A DNA stretch of 64,000 bases from Cercis canadensis (lineage: Eukaryota; Streptophyta; Magnoliopsida; Fabales; Fabaceae): positions 1-64,000 of the forward strand of contig QAOA01002865.1 in NCBI GenBank assembly GCA_003255065.1, written 5' to 3'. The notes under the pieces were generated by a model. That model ran no database searches, was not told where the DNA came from, and saw nothing but the letters and a program-made list of their open reading frames with translations. Positions 11,898 to 22,237 of this stretch are shown piece by piece (position 1 is the stretch's first letter; every line of letters starts with the position of its first letter). The translations under genes and the position numbers were made by a program.

Positions 11898-12110
11898 GGA
11901 GGTTTCTTAGATACTTTTTATATTTATGTAGTATGTCATACTACATGAGATTAGCCAATATGAGAATGACATATGTACAAATTAACTATTTTTAAATTTA
12001 TTTAAGAAAATAAAATAAATTATATTTATATTTAATAAAATATAAAAATTATGTGTACTTGCCACATCAGTGTAGTATGACATATTCATGTAATATCATA
12101 AAATTCCTGT
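11898..12110. mobile_element. Short DNA element, family D copy 2
   Basis: Opposite orientation to the copy at 7840-8039. Begins GGAGGTTTCTTAGATACTTT and ends ATCATAAAATTCCTG. Shares the near-palindrome GTAGTATGTCATACTAC, the segment TATATTTAATAAAATA and the phrase GCCACATCAGTGTAG with the other copies. Non-coding. Confidence 0.7.
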
Positions 12111-12780
12111 TAAAAAAAATATTTTATTCAAATTATTAGGTCATTTTGCCCACAATATAATAATTCAATGAACTTTATCACTTGAAATATTTTGGGTACC
12201 CCAAGGACAAATTGAAAATTACAAACCATTTTTATTTGTCACATTAGAAAAACACAAACAATTCAGCTTACGTTTGGATCCCATCAATGTTTCCATTACC
12301 TCGTGAAAATGCAGATAACTCTTTTTGATATTCTTCAACATTCACATGGGTTGGCGCTATGAATACGTTTTGTGGCTCCAACTACTCAACAACAAATAAC
12401 ACATTAGTAAAAAAAATTAAATTAAAAAATCCAAAATGTTCATACGTCAACGTGGGCCCCACCTCAAAAATTTAGCGTAGTTGATGATTCAATATCACGC
12501 GAGGTTAGGAAAAGACCAAAAAAGTAATCAGATCCAACGGCCATGATCGATCATAACTTTTACTCTCTCGTGATGTTCACACAGAAATATCTTGAAGCCG
12601 AGCCCACTATCTTACTGACTCGTAACCTCCCCGTCTGGCGTTGAACACGTGTCCCTCTAGACCCAAGCAGTTCCTTTCCCCTTTTTTTTTTTATTTTATA
12701 TTTTAAATTTTGATATATTTCTTTTACTGTTTCGTGGGGCCCAACCTTTCTCTGAATACTTGCCTTCTATGAAACAACTG
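12111..12780 (+). promoter_or_regulatory. Upstream region of the ERI1-like gene, with a G-box
   Basis: No gene seen. A palindromic CACGTG (G-box core, bound by bZIP and bHLH factors) lies at 12646-12651, about 430 bp upstream of the start codon. A CT-rich tract typical of plant leaders lies at 12836-12903. The transcription start is not identifiable; a TATATAT at 12802-12808 is a weak candidate only. Confidence 0.35.
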
Positions 12781-13034
12781 GAGAGTCTTCTTCTTCCCTT
12801 TTGTATATATCGCAGAGGTAATTACACAACCCACCTCTTTCTCTCTCTCTGTCTTCTTTCTCTCTCTACCCCAATCACACCAGGTTCTCTTCTCCATCTC
12901 TCTGTAAAATCTCTGCGTTTTCTTCGTTGTTTTCTCTTTAATTTTGTTGCGAATTTGTGTTTGTGTGGAACTGTGGTAATCACTCTCGACTGGGTTTGAT
13001 TTTGTGCAGGTGGGAATTTTCTCAGGAGGATCTG

Positions 13035-13085
13035 ATGTACTCGCTGGGGGATCTCTACTATATTGAAGATCATGATGGCCCTTGA
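13035..13085 (+). CDS. Upstream ORF overlapping the exonuclease start
   Basis: A 16-codon ORF (MYSLGDLYYIEDHDGP, then TGA) begins 37 bases upstream of the main start at 13072 and ends 11 bases inside the main reading frame, in a different frame. Ribosomes initiating here would pass the main ATG before terminating, so it could repress translation of the exonuclease. Whether the encoded peptide matters is unknown; only position and overlap are seen. Confidence 0.5.
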   Translation: MYSLGDLYYIEDHDGP

Positions 13086-16000
13086 AAATAAAGGTGTGTA
13101 GTTGATACTTGTTGTCTAGTTTCAGTGTTATCATTGATCTAATTCAGCGTTTTGATTTTAATTAACGTGGATTTTTTGGTGGGGGGATGTTAATCATTTG
13201 GGGATTTTGGTTGGTTGTGGACGTGTTTGTTTCCCTTTTATTTTTCCGGTAAAAATTTTGTTCTTTTGAGTTCTGGCGGTGGTCTGTTTGATTTGATCAT
13301 GGGTTTGGGTTAGTTGGGAACAATGTGATAGAGGACTAGAAGCAAATTGGGTTTGAATGAGTAATGTTTACTTGGTTTGGGTCCGAATTTACTAGTCAGT
13401 CGCATTAGAGTTAGCGGAACAATGAAGAGTGGAGGATTTTACATTTTCTAAATGATAATGCTAAGACTTACATGGTAGGAGTAGCTACATAAGAATGAGG
13501 ATGAGAAGGGTAACGTCTCTGAGAAAAAGTGGATACTTTGATGATGTTGTGGAGCTGAGATGTTAAGACTTAAGGGCCTAGTAGGAGTGAAATGGGAGAG
13601 AAGTATACCTCACTGCATGTTAATTCAAATACTTGAATCAGAACCCGGATAGTTTTGCTAAGCTTTAGAGTAATTTTCACTTGGGGAGGTTTAAGGAGTG
13701 GAATGCTTATATTTGATAGTAAATTTGTAATGTATGGGATTTTGCCACCATGATCCTAAATTTGAGACTATATGATGGAGTTAAGTTTATAAAATTACAT
13801 GTTTGGTATTAACAAAGATCTATGAACCAAATTGTTCTCTAAAAATCTCAAATTCCAAGTTTAAGATTAGTATAAGTTTTTTGATAGTGAAATGTACATA
13901 AGATGTTGATCTACTGACAGGTTCAGAAATGCATATTTATGATTCAAACTGGATGCTTGATAGTAATTTTATTTATTGTTCACACTTGTTGCTTGAAATT
14001 AAGATTAGAAATAACATTGCAATAGCTTAGCCATTGTTGAGTACATGGATCTTTCAGTGAAGTTACTTGTGACTGGTTAAATAAACTTGCTCAGTCACTG
14101 GATGCCATCTAGAGTTATATCCTCCATTCCACAATGTCTGTTGTCACGATATCTTTATCTCTGCCACTGATATAATTTCGCGTTTTCAATTATCTCTTGT
14201 CAATTTCCGAACTTTGTTTCAGCTCAGCATCTGCATATCTCAGTTTTAGATTATTCAAACGATCTTAGATCAACTTTTAGTGATTGAATTCAATCCTTAG
14301 CTCAGGACTACAGGTTGACTGAATCAGTTTAGATTAGTAGTTGCCTTGTGCTGGCTTTTCTTGGAAAACTTGAAGGCTTTATCTTTTCTTTTGTGCTGCC
14401 TGCTGTCCTTCGATTCCCACTTTCTTTTACTTACTTCATAGACATCCAATTTTGTTGTGCCCTGTTGCTTGAGTATTAGTGTTTTTGCAGATAGGAGTTG
14501 ATCACAATGCAAGTTACGTGACAAAAATAGCTAAGGACGAAGAGTTATTTCAGTACATAACTGTTATGTGTTACTGTGTTAATATATTGGTGTATATTGC
14601 AATATAACTAAACACTAAGAGAAACAGGATGTATAGTTTTATACGTTGGTGCAGCCTTGAAAAATTGTGTGGTGTTTAGATCATGGAATTTTGTAGGAGC
14701 CACTTTGGGTTTTAAGGCATATATAATGAGATCTAAGAATACCGCCATATATTGTAGAAAAAAGGTAGTATTAATGTTAGTTAAATCCTTATATAGTGGC
14801 AGTGGGTCCATTAATTCCTTCAAATCCTTTGGAAAAGGAAAAAGGTGAGCTATGTGAATTTGTAAATGGGGAAAGTGAAAATTAGGTCATACATGGGATG
14901 GTTTGCATTAATACCTCTTGTATTAATCAAGACTATGTGTACCCTCACCTCTTTAGTTTCTCCAAACTTCAGCTAGAGAACATAGTTATTATATTTGAAA
15001 CAAATTCAGAAAGCATTATTGAAGCTGACTATAGCAATTATTAGAAAGCAAAATGTTCATTTTGGCTTGATTACAGATATTAATAATCTAATTTATTAAG
15101 TCCCCTTCTTATTACCATGATGGTGCTGCCATCTTGATTTAAAAATGCAGTAAGTGGCCTTGGAAGAAGCTGATTTGTATCTATTGGATCTAGGCTTGAC
15201 CAGAGATCTCTTTTCTGGCCAACGCGGTCATTTTTGCTCTTTCTTCACATAGTGGGATCAAGGTTTGATATGGATTAAGCTTTATACATATTAGGAGTTA
15301 CAAACCTCATTTGTTGGCACATACGCAATGCCCATCTCCACCATACCAGACCACCACAAGTCTACCTGTCAAGGAGTAGAATTGTGGAATTTTGTCAATT
15401 AGATGAAATGGGTTCATTTTATTTGATTTTTCATTCAGAAACCAAGTGGAAGAGGGAAGTAAAATGGTATACCAGAATAGAAACTTTAAATAATAGTCTA
15501 TTTTTCTGTGCAATGATTATTACCTTTCCATGTTATATTTATATTCTTGATTTTGATTTATTTATGAAAATAATCAATGTACAAATTACTTTATTATAGT
15601 GGGAAAACCTGGCCCGTTTCTGTTGGAAGTTAGTTTTTTTGGAGATTGGATCAAGCCTCCTTGGTATCCTTTGCATAGGCTGTTTAGCAAAGTTATTACT
15701 GCTTAAGTTTAGAACAATAGTTTTTCAATAGGAACCACATGCAAATGGAATATTAAAAGGGGTGTTGGTTTGAGTTGGTGAATATAATCTTGTTTGATCA
15801 AGGAAATAGCTGGGCTTGGATAATGATGTGGTGAAGTATAATTTGGTTGATAGTCCAATAATAATATCCTTCTTTTTTTTTTAATAAAAGCGGAAATTTC
15901 ATTAGAGAGAGAGGGTACTAATCCAATAATACTCTAATGATGTATAATTTAGTTTATCTCATGTGCGTCCAAAAACCATGTGGAAAGCATAATTTGAAAG

Positions 16001-19000
16001 TGTGTTGTCTATGGACAAGACTGTTTTCATGTTGGCACATGTCTTTGGATGTTTGATTTTGCAATTTTATAGCTAGTATTAAAAATTACGTTATTACTTT
16101 GTCTGTTTGTCTTTATGAATCTATATTTTTGTTTTGTGCATTGTGAACATTCCTTCTGGGGATTCTTGGATTTCTTAGTGTACAATAGTCTCTTGCAGAC
16201 ATTTGTGTTATGTACAATTCTGACCATGAAGGCTTAAGATTTTGTTTATATATGTTATGGCTTATCATCCTCACCATGCGAAATTGTTTTGTGCTTCTTT
16301 CTTTTCATGCAGAAACCATGCAAAGGAACTGTGAGGCATCCTTAAAATGCCTCCAGGGCAAGGGATTCCCTTGCAACTTACAATTGAATGGGAGTTCTAT
16401 GGAAGGCTTTACTGAGCTTAAAAATGAGCTGGGAACTCATCCTACTGGGGATGTTGCTGAACCTGACCATCCATTACGCTGTGAGTTTCTAGAGCCTTCC
16501 AATGAATTTCACAGTAAACCTACATATCACCATGACTACAGTACCTGGTCGACCTTGCATTTTAACTCTCAAAAGGTGCAGCCGTGCCAAATGAATGCTT
16601 TTGAGAGTCATTTTTACCCTTATCCTGTTGAGAACCAGTTTCAGTATGTTCCAATCAATATGTTCTCTCAAGGCTACCCTCGTGACTTCCAATATCAAGA
16701 GTTCCAGTATTTTGTGGTCATAGACTTTGAGGCTACCTGTGACAAGGATAAAAATCCCCATCCGCAAGAAATAATCGAGTTTCCATCTGTCATAGTGAGT
16801 AGTGTGACTGGCCAGCTGGAAGCATGTTTTCAGACATATGTGAGGCCAACCTGCAATCAGCTTCTGAGTGATTTCTGCAAGGATCTGACTGGTATCCAGC
16901 AAATTCAGGTGTGTTAAGGCAAAGCTTGCCTTTACTTACAAGAAGAAAATTTTGCATTACATAAGAGCTGGACAAACCATCATATGCATTTTTTCAATGA
17001 TTCTTTTTGACAATTCATATGTCAAATATCTTCTTTTCTTTGAAATTCTAAATGTAACTCCTTTAGCACTAGTAGAGGAAATTTTACCCTGGATCCTACC
17101 TATCTCATGAACTGTTGGTGTCTACTTGATAGTGTAAAGCAATGATAAAAACCTTAAGAAAAGACTTTGCATGTGGAGGAAGTTAACTGTTGATTTGAAT
17201 TCTAGGTCTTCCTCTTTTGACTCGCTAGCGCAATTTTTTTAATGATAAGTTTGTAATTCACCTGACTCTCAGGTGATATTTCCTCCTTGCCCATAGAATG
17301 GATAAAAGAAGAAATTTCATTCTGAGAGAAAGAAAGGATACAAATGAAGAGGTGGATAACATATCCAATGTTAAGCAAAAGGTTTGTGGCAAAAATAAAA
17401 ATATCAAAAGAAAATGGCTCTCCAACCTCTCCGCATGGTTCTGTGGTTGCTTCTCACTTTTTTGTGGGCACCGCATCTTTAGACCCCACCATCTGTCCAT
17501 GTGTGTGTTGGTGGTGTTGTGTTGAGAGTTCAGCATTGTGTGATTGGATGGTTATAAACATATTATCTTATTACTGGCTTATGTATACCATGGAATATGT
17601 TTTACCTTTGTTTTTACTTTTTAATGGTTCATCTTTTTCATAGACTTGAAATACCTCTGAATTCCTGAAAAAGGTCCTTTAGATTTTTAAAAACATAATT
17701 ATGATCCAATTTGAGGTTGACCCAGGTAATTTATGTGCGTAAATGTAGAAGCTCTACCTAGTCAAATGCTTAACACTTAATAGATGCTTTCTGGCCTTAC
17801 ATGAGACCTTTTCTGAACACATACCAAGTTGCGCCCCGGCATAATGTTGCATATGGCTGCACTATTGACATTTTGTCTGAGTCTCTGACAAATCCGTGGA
17901 CCTGACACTATTCCATTTTATTAAACAGAATGAGGGATTAATCAATGAAGAACTGTAATGGGAGCTATTGTAATGTGCTGTTTTGCCCTTTGTGATTTTA
18001 TTTCAGTCTTGGTGTGATATGTCTATATTTTTTTTTTGTTGGGCGGGAGAGAGGGGGCGGGCGGTGTTGGTGGGAGATGGATTTCTGTTTCCGGCGGAGT
18101 AATCATTAGGTACTCCTATTGTACATGCACCAAAAAACACAAAATAGCAGGTGTAGGGCCCAAAACTTTTTCCTTTGTAAAATTTAGATAAGGACACAAT
18201 CTGTGTCCTCTCAATTCTTGCCTTCTTGTTGAAGTAGTCAACACTACTGGCACTGATTGCTATGAAAGCTAAAATGGTCAGCAGTTACTTGGACAGGAGA
18301 GGTTATGCAAACACAATGAAGAGTGAGGCTATTGTGGAACTTAAAAGGTTCGTCTTGGAAAAGACTAGTTGACTGTGCATGGGTTAAATTAATTTAAACA
18401 GTTGACCTTGACCAATAGAAATACAACGGTGCTGATTTAACTACTGTTTTCCGCTATATATGGCTTTTCAAATAGCCCATTTACCTTTGAATTGTTTGTA
18501 GAGTGTATAATTATTAAGTTTTACTCCTCCTGTATTTTTCAGGTGGATAGAGGTGTTACATTGAGCGAGGCTCTCCTTAGGCACGATAAGTGGCTTGAGA
18601 AGAAGGGCATAAAGAACACCAACTTTGCTGTGGTTACATGGTCTAACTGGGACTGTCGGGTGATGCTGGAATCTGAGTGCCGATTCAAGAAAATACGGAA
18701 GCCTCCTTATTTTAACCGGTAAATGCTGTTGTAGAAGTTACTGATTATTTGGCAGTGTTCATCTAGATTTTGTCTTCAACTGACTTTCAGTGTTTCTGTT
18801 GTTTACCTACCATTAGGTGGATCAACTTAAAGCTTCCTTTCCATGAGGTGTTTGGCGCTGTGAGGTGCAATCTGAAGGAAGCTGTTGAAATGGCAGGCTT
18901 GGCATGGCAGGGCCGTGCACACTGTGGCCTGGATGATGCCAAAAATACTGCTAGACTTCTGGCACTCCTCATGCGCCGGGGTTTTAAGTTTTCTATTACA

Positions 19001-19270
19001 AACTCTCTAATGTGGCAGACTGCTGATAGATCATTGATGTGGAAGCAGTCACCGGAGCAACTGACTGTTTTACCTCATTACACCCCAAAAGCAAAGGATA
19101 TGCATCCCCCCATGTTTCAGTATTATCCTTTCTGTTATTGTGGGGTGAAAAGCACTAGGGGAATGGTCAGAAAGCCAGGACCCAAGCAAGGGAGTCTTTT
19201 CTTCGGCTGTGGAAATTGGACTGCGACAAGAGGTGCCCGCTGCCATTACTTTGAATGGGCTTCTCCCTAA
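13072..19270 (+). CDS. ERI1-like DEDDh 3'-5' exoribonuclease with GRF zinc finger
   Basis: Coding exons 13072-13093, 16313-16908, 18543-18718 and 18817-19270 join in frame to 415 codons; all junctions are GT-AG. The N-terminal 135 residues are low in recognisable domains. Residues about 140-320 form a DEDDh exonuclease of the ERI1 class: D145 and E147 in VIDFEATC, D243 in SNWDC, and H300 with D305 in HCGLDDAKNTA, so the acidic and histidine catalytic set is complete. Residues 371-412 form a GRF zinc finger (C371, C373, C396, C407; ends YFEW), a nucleic-acid-binding module. Family members trim 3' ends of small RNAs, histone mRNA or 5.8S rRNA; the plant substrate is inferred, not shown. The start was chosen because exon 1 (MMALENKE) joins in frame to ETMQRNC in exon 2. 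An alternative ATG at 16210 lies in the intron. Confidence 0.9.
18041..18064 (+). other. G-quadruplex-forming motif in intron 2
   Basis: Four G-runs (GGG, GGG, GGGGG, GGG) separated by loops of 1, 5-6 and 1 bases on the transcribed-sense strand, within the second intron of the exonuclease gene. It fits the usual G4 pattern of four runs of at least three G with loops of 1-7. Whether it forms in the RNA is unknown. Confidence 0.6.
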
Positions 19271-19979
19271 TTGAAAGCACTTCTGATCTCTATCTTGGTC
19301 AAATCCTAAGTTTTCATATATGTTTTATGTAAAAAAAGAGAAAAAAGAATGAAAAAGAGAAAGTGGAAGAGGGTGGATGAAAGTATGGTGAGGTTTCTGC
19401 TTCATGGTTATAGACAAAATTAGTTGGCTCAATTGCTTAAATACTGTGTCTGCTAAACATCAAAGTAGTATTGTTAAGGAGAGGGAGCTTCGACCTGTAA
19501 AGCTGACTTGTTGACTGGAGAACCGATCGCGAATGTGAGGAATGGGTAGTTAGGATGATGCTTTTACATGCTCAGGCATGCTAAATTATCTTAAATAATC
19601 CGTGAGATAGGACTTGTTTCCTTCATGTTCTAATGGGAATCGCTATATTTGCCTGTGGCTGGTTTGCTGCATTTCACTGTTGATTACAATCTAACCTCAG
19701 TGAGACTTCCAAAGTCCAAAAGCTATCTTTGACCGCCATTAACTTCTTTCACTCGGTTTGCACCAAAGAGTAATTGTTTGTGCAGCATAAGAAAAATTAA
19801 ATTCGTGGCCAAAGTATCTTTTTTTAAAAAAGAACTAACAATTACAAGTCATTTTTTTCGTATGAATGTCTTAATCCAACCCTTTTATGTTGAGTTTGAA
19901 GGGAATGAAATGACATGGTTTATAGAAGGAAGGAATTAGGAGAATGAGGGAGAGCTACCTTCTTGTTTGAATGGTTAGA
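19271..19979. other. 3' flank and spacer
   Basis: Holds the 3' UTR of the exonuclease gene and then plain AT-rich spacer. No further gene was recognised. Confidence 0.5.
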
Positions 19980-20690
19980 GTGAGTTTGGTAGGGAAGCAC
20001 TTTGCTTAAAAAAGTACTTTACTGAGTATGATTTTTTAAGTACTTTCTTGAATAGAAGCTGAAGTAATTGTGTTTGGATGTAATAGTTAAAAAAAACTTT
20101 TAATTACCTAGTCAATGGTAAGAATCACTATATATACTCTAAAAAAGTCATTTTTTTTGCGAGTAAGACTATTTACAGTCTTTGTACTTACTTGCTTTTA
20201 AAGGAAAAGTCTAATTTACCCTTTCAAATTATAAGTCATGTGTGATTTACCTCCAAAACTATAAAAATGTATAAAAAACTCCCATCAACTATCGATGTGT
20301 GAAAATTTTTTGATCCCCAGTTGGCTGTTCAAAAATGGACAAAAAATGCCATGTGTCACACGTAAAAGAGAAATAAAGAGGATTCCTTGCATCTTTTTAT
20401 AGTCTTGGGAGTAAACCACACATGACCCTAAGTTAAAGAGGATAAATTAGACTTTTCTCTACTTTTAATTAGCTGCCTGTGCAACAACTAGTTTTAACTC
20501 AAGTTGAAGCCGTAGAAGCTCTATTTTTGGGCTTCCCTAAAAGCCTCAATTTCTATTTTTTTTTAAGTGCTTTAAAAAGTTTTTGGAAGCTCATTTAAAC
20601 ATAAAAAATACATTCCAAAGCATTTACTTTTTTAGGGATATGCTTTTTTCAACAGGGTTTCTCTAACCAAAGGCACCTAGTAAAAAAGGG
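19980..20690. mobile_element. Nested fold-back elements
   Basis: Outer arms: GTTTGGTAGGGAAGCACTTT on the left and TTCTCTAACCAAAGGCACC on the right, with AAGTGCTTTAAAAAGT and AAAAAGTACTTTACT also complementary. Inside, about 20200-20465, is a second inverted-repeat element: left AAAAGTCTAATTTACCC and CATGTGTGATTTACC, right GGTAAATTAGACTTTTC-like and GTAAACCACACATGACC. So one MITE-like element appears to have inserted into another. Non-coding. Confidence 0.6.
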
Positions 20691-21082
20691 ATGGGAACTA
20701 CTTTTCATTTGATTGGGAGTTAAGGTTAAAATAGAGAGGAGGAGATAAGTTATAAAAGTGAATTTCCAATATAGTCTTTATGTTCTAAATTTTGGAAAGA
20801 ATTTAAGGAATATGTTAATAATTTTAGTATTATTTAATTAAAAATATATTTTATTTCACTGCCTCCACCCCGATTTTGGGGAGGGGAAGAAGAAATTTGA
20901 GGATTTGAGGGAGGAGTGAAATTGGATTCCTTTCCATTCCATTAATTCCCCCATCACTTAAAAATCTTCCATTCCATTCCTTCCTCTTATGTTCCATCCA
21001 TCTAAACATGAGTATTTTTGCATTCTTTGTTTCACAAAAAACAAAAGTTTTTTTTTTAAAAAAATAAAATAAAATTAGAGAG

Positions 21083-21400
21083 AATAATTGTTTGGTTCCT
21101 TAAGTTAACAAAAAGGCCATTTGATTAAATAAAGAGGAATTCTAATTTGGTTCCTCCTAAATCGTATGAAATGACTAAAATATTTTTGTGCTATGTGGTT
21201 ATCCTTTGATGCTATATACTTATTCTGTTTACATGTTCAAAAATAAATAAAATAACCATATATATAATTAGAATAATTACATAATATTAAGGAGTATTTT
21301 GAATATTTCTTACTAGCGTGGAAAAAACTGAATTGGAATTTCTCCATGTTTAAAACCAAATGTCTTTTTTACCAATTTAAGGAACCAAACAATAACTTTT
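21083..21400. mobile_element. Fold-back (MITE-like) element, about 315 bp
   Basis: Terminal inverted repeats: left ATTGTTTGGTTCCTTAAGTT, right ATTTAAGGAACCAAACAATA. Sub-terminal matches are AAAGGCCATTTG and CAAATGTCTTTTT. Non-coding. Confidence 0.75.
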
Positions 21401-22237
21401 TTTTTTTTTTTTATGTTTGGTCTAAAAAATAATTTTCTATATTTGGTGTAACTTTTTCTTTTGTTGAGATTTCTTATTTTTGTTGTTAAAATAACAAAAG
21501 GATTTCTCTAATTGTGATTACCTTTTCAAGAAGGATTAAAAAAGAAAAGAAAGGGAAATCAACTTTCAAAATGATGAGTTCCTACTTCTTTTCTTGTATT
21601 TATAATTATAATATTTTAAAATTTCCTATATTCCTATAGGAATTTTAAAAATATTGGTACATTTAGCATTAGATAAACAAGTCAAACTGAAGAAAATTGG
21701 TACATTTAGCATTAGAATTTTATAATTGTGTTACAGATAAAATTTTATTTTAACATGTTTAAATAAAACGACAAATAAGTAATTAGATAATCAAGTCAAA
21801 CTGAAGGAAGGAAATGATCTCTTCAATTCTGGGTTTCCTCAATTTACTTTATGTCCGCTTCTACGTCAAGCGGGCTTGCCGACAATGTAAACTATTCATG
21901 CTGCTGTTGTATTCTCCGTGTAAATTACAAAAGAAAAATGAAAGACAAAAAATGCCCTTTGTCGTATTGCTGCTGTTGTGTTCACTTGTGACTTGTTTTC
22001 CAAAAAAGACTAGGTGCCTAAACTGTAGGAAGAGGAAACTTTATTTGATGAGCTAATCAGAGACCTACATTTTCCACTTCAATACCTAACTTACACAGAA
22101 GTACAGGGGCGTAGTGGCAGCATTCTACTATCTCACCGCTCATACAGCACCCCGGTGTCATAAACCACAAGTATGGACTAAAAGTGTATGAAGAATGGAG
22201 AGAAGAAGAATATACACACAGAATTCAACCACTGGTT
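21401..22237. other. Spacer and RBR 3' flank
   Basis: AT-rich. A short phrase (TTGGTACATTTAGCATTAGA) is present twice, at 21653 and 21699, and a related phrase (AAGTCAAACTGAAG) three times to 21807. The last roughly 150 bases before 22238 are probably the 3' UTR of RBR on the minus strand. No other gene seen. Confidence 0.45.

Noticed and set aside
12724-13134. 136-codon minus-strand frame opposite the exonuclease leader
   Set aside because: Antisense to a CT-rich leader; gives Arg/Glu/Lys low-complexity sequence.
16210-16312. ATG at 16210 as start of the exonuclease
   Set aside because: It lies in intron 1; a clear acceptor (TTTTCATGCAG) at 16312 joins in frame to exon 1 at 13072-13093.
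17258-17643. Several overlapping open frames in exonuclease intron 2
   Set aside because: Non-homologous, mutually overlapping on both strands, and located between well-defined exons.
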